From contig CAVRAZ010000011.1 of NCBI GenBank assembly GCA_963719135.1, forward strand, positions 124,001 through 188,000: 64,000 bases of DNA, in the 5' to 3' direction. The DNA comes from CAVRAZ01 sp963719135 (GTDB lineage: Bacteria; Pseudomonadota; Gammaproteobacteria; DSM-19610). The notes under the pieces are model-generated. The model was not told the DNA's origin, searched no databases, and was given only the letters and a program-made list of their open reading frames with translations. The translations under genes and the position numbers were made by a program. This document shows, piece by piece, positions 16,537 through 25,128 of the stretch; positions within the stretch are counted from its first letter, which is position 1; the number at the start of each line of letters is the position of its first letter.

Positions 16537-16846
16537 GCAGGATTCACCCCCAGGTTTTGGTAATTGGCCGATTATACGCCGCCACCCGGACCGGCAAAGC
16601 GACCGCGTATTGAAATTAACACAAAGTCAATAGCCGACATTTCATCAGAAATCGCTTATACACAGGAAGATCGCCGTGCGGAAAATTACTGTATTAACGC
16701 TATGTGACTTTCTAATTCAGGACAGAAATATATTTTATCGTATTGATAGATAAACAATATTAAATTTTGTCAAATTTTAGTCAAATTAGCGGGCACTCCG
16801 ATTGTTCCCCGCGGGTGGCAGCTTCTCGAACGGTTTGCTCACAGAG
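16537..16846. other. Non-coding AT-rich region upstream of the FmdB-like gene
   Basis: This 310-base stretch holds the left part of DnaA-box element A and must also contain the promoter of the minus-strand FmdB-like gene. I see no gene in it; short frames here are AT-rich and unlike the neighbours. Confidence 0.6.
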
Positions 16847-16869
16847 TTATCCACAGCAATTGTGGATAA
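16656..16869. other. DnaA-box element A: single box, AT-rich stretch, inverted box pair
   Basis: Perfect DnaA boxes (TTATNCACA) are at 16656-16664 (TTATACACA), 16847-16855 (TTATCCACA) and 16861-16869 (TGTGGATAA, reverse). The last two form an inverted repeat with a 5-base spacer. Between the single box and the pair lies a strongly AT-rich stretch (about 16710-16790) with a tandem GTCAAATT/AGTCAAATT. The same layout, with the same 190-191 base spacing, recurs at 53788-54000. This could be an origin, a DnaA-titration site or a DnaA-reactivating site; none of the usual oriC neighbours (dnaA, dnaN, rpmH, gidA) are in the window. Confidence 0.7.
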
Positions 16870-17143
16870 GTCCTGGCTCTCGGGAAGGGCGCTCCTCCTG
16901 TACCAGCGCCCAAGGCGCGGTTACCACTGCACACAGCCCGGGGTCCCGATCTCGCCAGCCATCGGCGACGCCCTGCGCGAGCCGCAAGACCTGGCCGGAG
17001 TCGACCCAGGCGGCGACGCGGTGCTTGCCGTCGTTGGCGGAACTCACCGCGACATCACCCAGGTCGAGCGCGGCGGCTCCGCGGGCTGACGACAGCGCCT
17101 GCGTTGAACCCGCCTTAACCCGCGTGTTTCGCGGCGCAGTCAT
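16847..17143 (-). CDS. Hypothetical protein coupled to the spermidine synthase-like gene
   Basis: A 98-residue frame that starts inside the stop of the upstream methyltransferase-fold gene (ATGA overlap), a strong sign of real coupling. It has the high third-position GC of its neighbours. No domain is recognised; the core reads ALDLGDVAVSSANDGKHRVAAWVDSG. Its last codons, ending NCCG and stop, are made of the inverted DnaA-box pair (16847-16869), so the element forms the end of the gene. It could also be a decayed remnant. Confidence 0.45.
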   Translation of the reverse strand: MTAPRNTRVKAGSTQALSSARGAAALDLGDVAVSSANDGKHRVAAWVDSGQVLRLAQGVADGWRDRDPGLCAVVTAPWALVQEERPSREPGLIHNCCG

Positions 17144-17886
17144 AGCCGGCGCAGGGTGTAGCGCAACCGGGCCGCGGATTCCGCCCCGGCCAGCGCCGGC
17201 AGGGAACGTATCCGCGCCCGCAGAGCGGCGGCCGTCGCAACGCCGCGCAGGAATACACCGACGCTGTTTTCATTCTGCGGCGTCTTCAGGGCAAGGACGT
17301 CTCCGAACCTGCGTCGCAGCGCACGCACGTTGATCAGCGCCGATCGTTTCAATTCGCGCGTCGAGGTGAAATTGACCGCCAGCACCCCTTCGTCGGCGAG
17401 CCGGCCAAGCAAGCAGGCCGACCACTGCTCATCCACGTCGACGGCGCGCCGGGGCTGGCCGTCTGCCTCGCCGAACAGATCGTCGACGATCAGATCGAAG
17501 CGCGGCCCGCGATACGTCGCCAGCCAGGCGGCAGCGTCAGCCCGGATCAGCTCGACATCCCGGCCGCGCACGCCGAAGAATCGGCGCGCGACCGTCAGGT
17601 GCACTGGGTCCAGGTCGACACCGACGATGCGCTCGGGTATCAAGTGGTGCCTGAGCAACTGAATCCCCGCACCCCCGCCGACCCCCAGCATGAGTACCCG
17701 CCCGGCACCGCCCGCCGGCAGACAAAGTCCCGCCAGCAGGAACAGATCCCAGATATTGCCGGTGACCGGTTGCGCGGGGTTGTACTGACTGTGGAGCACG
17801 CCGTTGGTATACAGGCGTCGCGTGCGTCCGGCGCCGCGCACCTCGTAGTGCCGGTCGCCTTCCCAATGCTGCCATAGAATCGCCAT
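17140..17886 (-). CDS. Spermidine synthase-like methyltransferase-fold protein
   Basis: A 248-residue Rossmann-fold protein. The N-terminal stretch RLYTNGVLHSQYNPAQPVTG resembles the entry strand region of spermidine synthases. The nucleotide motif is VLMLGVGGGAGIQLLRHH, followed by an acidic strand end (IVGVDLDPVHLTVARRFF) and FDLIVDDLFGEADGQP. The last matches the aminopropyltransferase-like group of uncharacterised SpeE relatives. Whether it transfers aminopropyl groups is uncertain. It is coupled to the 98-residue frame downstream. Confidence 0.8.
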   Translation of the reverse strand: MAILWQHWEGDRHYEVRGAGRTRRLYTNGVLHSQYNPAQPVTGNIWDLFLLAGLCLPAGGAGRVLMLGVGGGAGIQLLRHHLIPERIVGVDLDPVHLTVARRFFGVRGRDVELIRADAAAWLATYRGPRFDLIVDDLFGEADGQPRRAVDVDEQWSACLLGRLADEGVLAVNFTSTRELKRSALINVRALRRRFGDVLALKTPQNENSVGVFLRGVATAAALRARIRSLPALAGAESAARLRYTLRRL

Positions 17887-17987
17887 CGATTATCCTTTCG
17901 CGCCGGATCGTTGAGGATACCGGTACGGCGCGGGCATCGCGAAGGAAAGCGGTGTTGGCGGCGTAACTGAACGGCTACAATTTCCAC

Positions 17988-18752
17988 ATGGATCTGATCG
18001 ACACGCACTGCCACGTCAACGTCGCGGAATTCGACGCGGACCGCGGGCCTGTGCTGGCGCACTGCCGGCGTCTCGGCGTCAGGCGCATCGTCGTTCCGGC
18101 GGTGGCTGCGGCCGGCTGGAGCGCCCTGCTGGCGCTGTGCGCACGCGAACCCGGCCTCTATCCGGCGCTCGGACTGCATCCGATCTATGTCGACAGCCAC
18201 AAGGCCGGCGACATCCCCGCACTGGAACGCGCGGTTGCCGACCACCGGCCGGTCGCCGTCGGCGAAATCGGCCTCGACTTCTTCATGACGGAACTGGACC
18301 CGGAACGCCAGCAGGCGCTGTTCGAGGCGCAATTGCGCGTCGCGCGCGACGCCGGCCTGCCGGTCATCCTGCACGCCCGCAAGTCGCACGACAGGCTGCT
18401 GGCCACACTCCGGCGCATACCGGTCCGCGGCGGCATCGTACACGCGTTCAACGGCAGCGAACAACAGGCGGAACAATTCATCGACCTGGGTTTCAAGCTC
18501 GGGTTCGGCGGCACGCTCACCTATGAACGCTCCACCAAGATCCGGCGCCTGGCGCAGTCGCTTCCGCTGGAAGCCCTGGTGCTGGAAACGGACGCACCGG
18601 ACATGGTGGTCTCGGCGCACCGCGGCGAACGCAACAGCCCCGAGTATCTGCCCGACTGCCTGAACGCACTGGCCGAAGTGCGCAACGAATCGCCCGAGCG
18701 TGTCGCGGAACTGACCACCCGTAACGCGGTGGAGGTGCTGGGTCTGGCTTGA
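17988..18752 (+). CDS. TatD-family metal-dependent hydrolase
   Basis: A 254-residue TIM-barrel hydrolase. It shows DTHCHVNVAEFD for the first metal site, GLHPIY, GEIGLDFFM, VILHARKSHD and ETDAPDMV, in the order of TatD/YjjV proteins. These are usually 3'-5' exonucleases or deoxyribonucleases acting with divalent metal. The E. coli YjjV-like subgroup is the closest by pattern. The downstream tcdA gene begins 79 bases later on the same strand. Confidence 0.92.
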   Translation: MDLIDTHCHVNVAEFDADRGPVLAHCRRLGVRRIVVPAVAAAGWSALLALCAREPGLYPALGLHPIYVDSHKAGDIPALERAVADHRPVAVGEIGLDFFMTELDPERQQALFEAQLRVARDAGLPVILHARKSHDRLLATLRRIPVRGGIVHAFNGSEQQAEQFIDLGFKLGFGGTLTYERSTKIRRLAQSLPLEALVLETDAPDMVVSAHRGERNSPEYLPDCLNALAEVRNESPERVAELTTRNAVEVLGLA

Positions 18753-18831
18753 GTTGAAAATGCGGCTGTTGCTCGGGTCAACCCCCAGGCACCCCATCGC
18801 CACGCCACCGCGCCTGCGCTATGCTCCGCCG

Positions 18832-19653
18832 GTGAACGACGCTTACCGGCAACGCTTCGGCGGCATCGACCGCCTCTACGGCAAGGGCACGCTCGACTAC
18901 TTTTGCGGCCTGCACCTCTGCGTGGTGGGCATGGGCGGCGTCGGTTCCTGGGCGGTGGAGGCGCTGGCGCGCAGCGGCATCGGCGCGTTGACGCTGATCG
19001 ACTGGGATGTCGTCTGCCTGACCAACACCAACCGCCAGATTCACGCGCTTTCGACCGTCATCGACGCCAAGAAGACCGCCGTGCTGGCCGACCGCATTCA
19101 TCTGATCAACCCCGAATGCAAGGTCAATGTCATCGACGACTACGTGCGCACCGACAACGTCCGCGACTATCTGTCGCCGGAGCGCGGCTACGCGTATGTC
19201 ATCGACGCGATCGACAGCATCAGCTACAAGGCCGCGGTCATCTACCAGTGCCGGCGCAACAAGATTCCCGTAATCGCGACCGGCGGCGCGGGCGGGCAGA
19301 CCGATCCGACCCAGATCCACATCAAGGATCTGAGCCGCACGTACAACGATCCGCTGGCCGCCAAGGTGCGCGCGAAGCTGCGCGACGACTACAACTTCCC
19401 GCGCAACCCGCAGCGCTACTTCGGCGTCGAATGCGTGTTCTCCGGACAGCAGCAGGTCTACCCGCGCCCCGACGGCAGCGTCAGCCACCGGAAACCCGGC
19501 ATCCACGGCGTGAACCTGGACTGCAATCTGGGTTACGGCGCGGCGAGCTTCGTCACCGGCGCGTTCGGGTTTGTCGCGGTGTCCCGCGCGCTGCAGAAAC
19601 TGCTCAAACGGCGTGCCAGCACTGCAGCCAGCGGCGCGCAACCCGGCGCATGA
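18832..19653 (+). CDS. tcdA: tRNA threonylcarbamoyladenosine dehydratase
   Basis: E1-like ATPase that cyclises t6A to ct6A at position 37 of ANN-decoding tRNAs. The N-terminal RQRFGGIDRLYG, the nucleotide loop GMGGVGSWAVEALARSGIG, the TNTNRQIHAL stretch and TGGAGGQTDPTQI align closely with E. coli TcdA (CsdL). The start is a GTG matching the homologue N-terminus (273 residues). Its 3' end overlaps the convergent tmcA gene by 50 bases, so the last 16 codons of each encode both proteins. Confidence 0.94.
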   Translation: MNDAYRQRFGGIDRLYGKGTLDYFCGLHLCVVGMGGVGSWAVEALARSGIGALTLIDWDVVCLTNTNRQIHALSTVIDAKKTAVLADRIHLINPECKVNVIDDYVRTDNVRDYLSPERGYAYVIDAIDSISYKAAVIYQCRRNKIPVIATGGAGGQTDPTQIHIKDLSRTYNDPLAAKVRAKLRDDYNFPRNPQRYFGVECVFSGQQQVYPRPDGSVSHRKPGIHGVNLDCNLGYGAASFVTGAFGFVAVSRALQKLLKRRASTAASGAQPGA

Positions 19654-21676
19654 CTTCAAGCGCCTGCGCGCGCCCGGTCAGGCCGGCGACGTGCGCCGCG
19701 TGCGCCCAGCTTCGCGCCTGCAACACACGACCGATCACCACCGCAGTCTCCTGTTCATCCAGTTCCACGTCTTCCCGCGCCAGCGCCGCCAGCGCCAGCG
19801 CGCGCAGGGGCGCGATGCAGGTTTCATACTGGCGCCCGCCGCGGGCGAAAGCATCGAGATCGCGCCAGTCGGCGGCGTCGAGCGGTGGCGTGGCGGCAGG
19901 CTCCGTCAACCGCCACAGCGCCCGCACCAGCGCCGGTTCAACGTCCGCCAGCGCGTCGGTCAACTGTGCGGGAAATTGCCGCACGAAGCGCTCGCGCGCG
20001 GCGGCGATCAGTGCACCGCCCGCCTTGCTCAGCCCGCGCAGCATGAGCACCGAGTGTTCGCCGCTGGCCGTGCCGTGCCTGAGGCCGAGCCGCACCGGTA
20101 CGAAATCCAGCGCCGACCAGAACCGCAACAATTCGGGTGTGGCGCCGAAACTCGTACCCGCGTAATCGACGCCGTCGCCGCGCGCCTGCGCGATCAATGT
20201 GCGCGCCAGCGCCCCGCCCAGGCCGCGCCGTTGTACCGCCGGATGGACGGCGATCCGCAACACCCGCGCGCAACGCAGCGCCGGCGCCTCGATCAGGCCC
20301 AGATGCGTGGACAGCGCCTCGGGCAGCAGGTGGCCGTGCGGCCGGCTTGCACCGAGAAAGATGGACTCCAGAACATCTTCGCCAAAGCCGCCCTCGCGCG
20401 CCACCCAGGCGGTCGCAACCACGTCATCCCGATAGCGCATGACGTACACGGCGATGTTCGGACCGTCCAGCAGGTAGCGCAGATCGAACGGCCGCGTCCG
20501 GTAGTGCGCCAGTACCAGCAGACCGAACACTTCCGACAGCAGGCGTTCGTCCGCGGCCAGCGCGTCGCGGTCCACGCGCTCAACCCGGCATTGGCCGGGC
20601 ATGGCTTCACAGACCGCTTCGTCGACCGCCGGCGCGGCGTCGAGCAGCAGCAGGCGGAACGCCAGCCGCTCGACCGGATCGTTCTCCGGCCAGCGCACCG
20701 GCGTGTGCAGTGACAGACCGATCCAGTCGGGCGTCTCCCGATCCAGCACCCGGTTGAACCGCACGGCGAAACCGCGTCCGGTGCCTTCGTAGCCGTGCAC
20801 GGTGGTCGCGAAGGCAATGCGCGAATAGCGCTGGAGCAGCCGGTGGAGCATGGCCGTCGGAATCGCCGCCGCCTCGTCGACCAGCAACAGGTCGGCGTCC
20901 GGCGCTTCGGCCAGCAGTTGGTCGGGCGGCACGAAGCGCAACTCGCGATCCCTCCAGATCAGCGAACCGCGCACGCGCGCTGCATCCGGCAGCGCCCGCA
21001 CGGCGTGCTCGAACAGGGCGTCTACGGAACCCGGTTGCGGCGCGGTCACCAGAATGCGCGTGCAGCGGGTGCGCAGCAGTTCTGCCGCGGCCAGTCCGAA
21101 CGCGGCCGATTTGCCGCGCCCGCGGTCGGCGGTCAGCACCAGCGGCCGGCGCCGGTGCCCGGTCACCACGTGCACCACGGCCGCGACTGCGCGCGCCTGT
21201 TCGGGGGTGGCCGCCGCGCTGCCGCCGGCCCCCACCCGACCGCGCGGCGCGGGCACGACCGCGGGCATGCGATCGCCCGGCCTGACGATGCACAGGTCGT
21301 CGCCGGCATTCAGAATACGCGCCAGCCGCGCGACGAAACGGCCGCCGGTGGTCAGCGGCGGAAACAACGCGACCTGCATGCGCCCTGTCTGCGGGTCCTC
21401 GCGCTCGCACCAGTCCGCGAACGGCGGCGTCAGGAACACGACCAGTCCCCCGCCGCGCACCGCGCCAACGGCGCGCCCGAACGCGTCCGGATCGAAGCCG
21501 GCGAAGCCGTCGACGACCAGCACGTCAATTTCGCCGCCGAGCACGAACCTATCGGGACCGGGCACCTGGACAATGTCAACGTCATGCCAGGCAGCGGCCA
21601 GGCGCGCGAGTGATTCGCGGCACCAGGCTTCATCGCCGCACAGCGCGAGCGCCCGGCGCTGCGCCGGTGCGGTCAT
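19604..21676 (-). CDS. tmcA: tRNA(Met) cytidine acetyltransferase
   Basis: Makes ac4C at the wobble position of elongator tRNA-Met, using acetyl-CoA and ATP. The 690-residue chain has an N-terminal DUF1726 region, a helicase-like ATPase (P-loop LTADRGRGKSAAFGLAA, Walker B LLLVDEAAAIP), a GNAT acetyltransferase (IAVHPAVQRRGLGGAL) and a C-terminal tRNA-binding tail. The start at 21676 (MTAPAQRRALAL) is favoured over upstream frames. It is convergent and overlapping with tcdA, which also modifies tRNA. Confidence 0.95.
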   Translation of the reverse strand: MTAPAQRRALALCGDEAWCRESLARLAAAWHDVDIVQVPGPDRFVLGGEIDVLVVDGFAGFDPDAFGRAVGAVRGGGLVVFLTPPFADWCEREDPQTGRMQVALFPPLTTGGRFVARLARILNAGDDLCIVRPGDRMPAVVPAPRGRVGAGGSAAATPEQARAVAAVVHVVTGHRRRPLVLTADRGRGKSAAFGLAAAELLRTRCTRILVTAPQPGSVDALFEHAVRALPDAARVRGSLIWRDRELRFVPPDQLLAEAPDADLLLVDEAAAIPTAMLHRLLQRYSRIAFATTVHGYEGTGRGFAVRFNRVLDRETPDWIGLSLHTPVRWPENDPVERLAFRLLLLDAAPAVDEAVCEAMPGQCRVERVDRDALAADERLLSEVFGLLVLAHYRTRPFDLRYLLDGPNIAVYVMRYRDDVVATAWVAREGGFGEDVLESIFLGASRPHGHLLPEALSTHLGLIEAPALRCARVLRIAVHPAVQRRGLGGALARTLIAQARGDGVDYAGTSFGATPELLRFWSALDFVPVRLGLRHGTASGEHSVLMLRGLSKAGGALIAAARERFVRQFPAQLTDALADVEPALVRALWRLTEPAATPPLDAADWRDLDAFARGGRQYETCIAPLRALALAALAREDVELDEQETAVVIGRVLQARSWAHAAHVAGLTGRAQALEVMRRVARRWLQCWHAV

Positions 21677-22019
21677 TGCCGGCGTGGCGTTTTCCGGCGC
21701 CCTGTTATTCAGATCGGTCAACTGGCACCTCGATCGCCGGCTGGAAATCCCGCCGGTCCACCCCATCGTTTGCGTGCAGGCGGGAATGCGGTTGGTCCGG
21801 ATTCGGCCGGTTACCGGATTCCCAGCGCAGCGAAGATTTTTCACATAATCTTCGTGACATATATTATTTATCTACTTGTTTATGCTGAATTTAATTGCCA
21901 GCAGCGATTTGTTGCGCGCAGGGAGCCCAAGCCGCCCGGCGAGATTTCCACTGTCAGGCGTATTCCTGTATGGTGACGCCCTTTCTTTTGTTTCATCCGC
22001 ACATCGAGGATTTCGACTC
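21677..22019. promoter_or_regulatory. Divergent intergenic region tmcA/slyD
   Basis: About 340 bases between two divergent starts. The stretch 21840-21895 is AT-rich (for example CATATATTATTTATC) and is the likely promoter area. No gene or conserved motif is seen, and no single promoter could be fixed with confidence. Confidence 0.4.
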
Positions 22020-22505
22020 ATGCTGATTACAGCGCAGAAAGTTGTCACCCTGAACTACACATTGAAGGACCCGGACGGCGCATTGATCGACGAATCGCGC
22101 GACGGCAGTTTTGCTTACCTGCACGGTGCCAACAATATCATCCCCGGGCTGGAAAACGCGCTGACCGGCAAGTTGGCCGGCGATGCCGTCTCGGTGGCCG
22201 TCGAACCGGAAGAGGCTTACGGCGCGCGCGACGCCGACCGCGTGGAGACCGTACCGCGCAACATGTTCCCGTCCGATTCGCCGGTGGAGCCTGGCAGGCA
22301 GTTTCACGCGCAGGGTCCGCAGGGTCAGATGATCACCATCAGCGTCGTCTCGGTACAGGACGATTCAGTCACGATCGACGGCAATCACCCGCTGGCGGGC
22401 GTGCAACTGCATTTCGAGGTGGAAGTGGTCGATGTGCGCGACGCCTCGCCCGAGGAACTGGACCACGGTCACGTTCACGGGCAACACGGGCATCATCATG
22501 ACTGA
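22020..22505 (+). CDS. slyD: FKBP-type peptidyl-prolyl isomerase, SlyD type
   Basis: A 161-residue prolyl isomerase and chaperone. The FKBP half-sites are VVTLNYTLKDPDGALIDES and NNIIPGLENALTGK; the inserted IF (chaperone) domain lies around PRNMFPSDSPVEPGRQF. The FKBP fold resumes with DGNHPLAGVQLHFEVEVVDV. The tail is His-rich (HGHVHGQHGHHHD), which in SlyD binds nickel for hydrogenase maturation. GAGGA lies 8 bases before the ATG. The gene stands alone. Confidence 0.95.
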   Translation: MLITAQKVVTLNYTLKDPDGALIDESRDGSFAYLHGANNIIPGLENALTGKLAGDAVSVAVEPEEAYGARDADRVETVPRNMFPSDSPVEPGRQFHAQGPQGQMITISVVSVQDDSVTIDGNHPLAGVQLHFEVEVVDVRDASPEELDHGHVHGQHGHHHD

Positions 22506-22560
22506 CCGCGCCCGGCGCGGCACGGATGTCTCGCGGCATTCGGCCGCACCCGCCCCGCCT

Positions 22561-22660
22561 CAACCCAACCGTTGCATGAATGTGGGTTGGGCTGAGGCAC
22601 GAAGCCCAACGCCGGACCGCTGGACGTTGGGCTTCGCTGCGCTCAGTGCGGGTTGAATTT
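22561..22660. repeat. Intergenic inverted repeat containing GAAGCCCAAC / GTTGGGCTTC
   Basis: After slyD, GAAGCCCAAC and GTTGGGCTTC form a 10-bp inverted repeat inside a larger block bounded by CAACCC and GGGTTG. The words are of a kind widely dispersed in proteobacterial genomes as small palindromic repeats. A second local repeat (TGAATTTCACC twice) follows at once. Confidence 0.55.
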
Positions 22661-22773
22661 CACCGGAGGTGAATTTCACCCACGGGGCCGTTACCGGCCC
22701 TGTAACCCGTCAACAACCCGGCCCGTTCGAATCCCGGCGGGTTTCTTTATGCGACTGTCAGGTTTACAGCCTG

Positions 22774-23691
22774 TCAAAGCTGGTCCGCGGCGAACGTGTC
22801 GCACGCGTCGATCTTGCCGCTTTCCAATCCCCGCTTGAACCAGCGCACGCGCTGCTGCGAGGTGCCGTGCGTGAAGGACTCCGGCGTCACGTAGCCGCGC
22901 GACTCACGCTGCAGCCGGTCGTCGCCGATGGCGCTGGCAGCGCTCAGCGCTTCCTCAACGTCGCCGTCCTCGAGTATCTGCCGCGTGCGGTTCGCGTGAT
23001 TGCCCCAGACGCCGGCGAAGCAGTCCGCCTGCAGTTCCAGGCGCACCGACAATTGATTGCCCTTTTCTTCGTTCGACCGCTGGCGCATCGACTGCACCTT
23101 TTCGCTGATCCCCAGCAGGTTCTGCACGTGGTGGCCGACTTCGTGCGCGATGACGTACGCCTCGGCAAAATCGCCGGGCGCGCCGTGGCGCTCTTTCAGA
23201 TCGCTGTAAAAGCTGAGGTCGATATAGACCTTCTGATCGGACGGGCAATAGAAGGGACCCATCGCCGCCTGCGCGAACCCGCAGGCTGAGTCCACCGCGC
23301 CGGAAAACAGGACCAGCTTCGGGTCGCGGTACTGTTTGCCCGCCGCCTGGAACAGGTCGGTCCAGGTATCTTCGGTGTCCGCCAGCACCACCGACGTGAA
23401 ATCGGCCATCTGGTCTTCCTCGGGCGAGCGCTCCTGCGGCGCGGGCGCGCCGCCGCCGGGCGAGGGTACGCCGATACCTCCGCCCTGCATCAACACGCTG
23501 GGGTCGATACCGAGAAAGTACATCACACCCAGAACGATCAGAATGGTGACGATGCCGGCGCCGCTGCCGACGCGGATCGAAGGGCGCCCCAGGCCTGGCA
23601 AGCCGCCCGGAAAATTGGGCGGGCCGGAGCCCGGGGATTCGCCCCGACGATCTTCGACGTTATCGCTACGACGGCCGGTTCGCCAGCGCAT
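22774..23691 (-). CDS. ypfJ: Neutral zinc metallopeptidase, YpfJ family
   Basis: A 305-residue membrane-anchored protein. A single helix (VTILIVLGVMYFLGI) follows a Gly/Pro-rich start, then comes the YpfJ domain: VDSACGFAQAAMGPFYCP, the zinc motif VIAHEVGHHVQNLLG and the third-ligand region ELQADCFAGVWGNHA. This is the full HExxH plus Glu set, so it is probably active. It is the last gene of a same-strand group with the vWA, sigma and anti-sigma genes. Confidence 0.92.
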   Translation of the reverse strand: MRWRTGRRSDNVEDRRGESPGSGPPNFPGGLPGLGRPSIRVGSGAGIVTILIVLGVMYFLGIDPSVLMQGGGIGVPSPGGGAPAPQERSPEEDQMADFTSVVLADTEDTWTDLFQAAGKQYRDPKLVLFSGAVDSACGFAQAAMGPFYCPSDQKVYIDLSFYSDLKERHGAPGDFAEAYVIAHEVGHHVQNLLGISEKVQSMRQRSNEEKGNQLSVRLELQADCFAGVWGNHANRTRQILEDGDVEEALSAASAIGDDRLQRESRGYVTPESFTHGTSQQRVRWFKRGLESGKIDACDTFAADQL

Positions 23692-23719
23692 GGAAGCCCC
23701 TCCCGCGGATGCTGCGGTC

Positions 23720-24427
23720 CTATTCTACTGCCGGCGGCCCGGACTGGACACCGGCATCGCCCGTACCCGGTCCGAGGCGCCGCAACAGCGCCGGATCGAT
23801 GGGGGCGTCCGGGTAGGTGCGGCGCAGCGCCGCCAACGCTTGCGCCGCCCGCGCCCCTTGACCCTGATCCAGCAGGTGCCGGATTTCGGCCAGCCAGTCT
23901 TCCAGGGCCGGCGGTGCAGCCGCCGGGACCGGTGCCATGTCCTGTTTCGCCGCCTCGCGCGCCGGCGCCATCAGCGCACCCGCTGCACGTCCGGGTTCGC
24001 CGGCAGCGCGTCTGTTTTCGCGATTCATGAGTCCCGACGCCTTCTCCTCCAGGCTCCGGCTCCTTACGGCCGCCGCGGGTGCTGGTGCGGGCGCAGTTTC
24101 CGCGGGCGCTGCCGGGGTCGCCCCACCGGCGGCACCGGCCGTTTCGTCAGCGGCGCGCGGCCGGGTCGCCAGTTGCTCTTCCTGCAGCATCGCCGGCACC
24201 AGCAGCAGCGACACCAGCAGCACCGCCGCGACCGCCGCCAGCGCCTGCCAGTGCACCGGCACGCGCGGGCGATCGGCAGCGCGCGGCGTGCTGCGTACCG
24301 CCTTGCGCGCGGCCGCGAGAATCGCCGCGTCCAGGTGCGCCGGCGGCTCCTCGCGCGACAGCTCAGTGTAAAGCCGGGACACGGACGTATCCGGCTCTTG
24401 GTCGATCGGTTCGCGTTCGTCGCTCAT
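23720..24427 (-). CDS. Anti-sigma-factor-like membrane protein
   Basis: A 235-residue protein with a soluble N-terminus (about 60 residues with HLDAAILAAARKAVRS), one membrane helix (WQALAAVAAVLLVSLLLVPAML), and a long Ala/Pro-rich linker to a C-terminal helical repeat (WLAEIRHLLDQGQGARAAQALAALRRTYPDAP). Its start overlaps the stop of the sigma gene (ATGA), as with most anti-sigma factors. No cupin or zinc HxxxCxxC motif is visible. Membrane anchorage and its partner are inferred from the layout. Confidence 0.75.
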   Translation of the reverse strand: MSDEREPIDQEPDTSVSRLYTELSREEPPAHLDAAILAAARKAVRSTPRAADRPRVPVHWQALAAVAAVLLVSLLLVPAMLQEEQLATRPRAADETAGAAGGATPAAPAETAPAPAPAAAVRSRSLEEKASGLMNRENRRAAGEPGRAAGALMAPAREAAKQDMAPVPAAAPPALEDWLAEIRHLLDQGQGARAAQALAALRRTYPDAPIDPALLRRLGPGTGDAGVQSGPPAVE

Positions 24428-24984
24428 ACCCAGTCCTTCAACCCCGCGCGCAGCTTGCTCACAGCGTAGCGCAACCGGCTCCTGGTCGCTTCCAGTCCGG
24501 CGCCGGTCACTTCGGCGATCGCGGCCAGATCCAGCCCGGCTTCCTCGCGCAACAGAAACACCTCGCGCTGTTCGGCCGGCAGGGCATCCAGCAGCGACCG
24601 GAGACGCTCGACGAACTGCTGGCGCTGCACGTCGCGATCGGGTTGTTCATGGCTCGGCGCCGGAACCCGTTCGAGCGGATCGTCCGCGGTCGTGTTTGCA
24701 AGGTTGGCGCGGGCCTGGCGCCGGTAGTGATCGACGATACGGTGATGCGCAATCGTATAGACCCAGGTCGTGAAGCGTGCCTTGACCTCATAGCGACCCC
24801 GCGCCTGGATGAGTCGGATCCATACCTCCTGAAAGAGTTCGTCGGCGACGGCACGCTCCGTGCATTGGCGCAGCAGGTAGCGATACACCGGGCCCTTGTG
24901 GCGGGCGTAAAGCCGCTCGAACGCTGCGGCCTCGCCGGCAGCGTAACGCAGCATCAGAGCTTCATCGGTCTCGCGCGCGTCCAT
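24424..24984 (-). CDS. ECF-type RNA polymerase sigma factor
   Basis: A 186-residue sigma-70 family factor. Region 2 (AFERLYARHKGPVYRYLL...DELFQEVWIRLIQ, then FTTWVYTIAHHRIVDHYRR) and region 4 (LPAEQREVFLLREEAGLDLAAIAEV) are present with a short linker. The start at 24984 is preferred to a longer frame because region 2 begins soon after. Coupled to the anti-sigma-like gene by four bases. The upstream vWA lipoprotein and downstream YpfJ suggest an envelope stress circuit. Confidence 0.92.
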   Translation of the reverse strand: MDARETDEALMLRYAAGEAAAFERLYARHKGPVYRYLLRQCTERAVADELFQEVWIRLIQARGRYEVKARFTTWVYTIAHHRIVDHYRRQARANLANTTADDPLERVPAPSHEQPDRDVQRQQFVERLRSLLDALPAEQREVFLLREEAGLDLAAIAEVTGAGLEATRSRLRYAVSKLRAGLKDWV

Positions 24985-25128
24985 CGACGCGCAAGCATAC
25001 GTGGTTCGCGGCAAGGAAAGAACCGGCGGCCGGCGCCTGGACGCGCCCGCACCGCCGGAGGCCGTTGCAGGCCGGTGCGCATTACTCACCGGGTTCCGTC
25101 GCAGCGGAACAGCGGCGAGGCATGCTGG

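Noticed and set aside
16537..17143. A complete classical oriC
   Set aside because: DnaA boxes and AT-rich DNA are present, but no dnaA, dnaN, gidA or rpmH neighbours are seen and GC skew could not be calculated. It is reported as origin-like only.
22722..22745. tRNA-like T-arm (CCCGTTCGAATCCCGG)
   Set aside because: The flanks do not pair as a T-stem and no D- or anticodon arm or acceptor stem is found upstream. It is likely chance or a small tRNA remnant.
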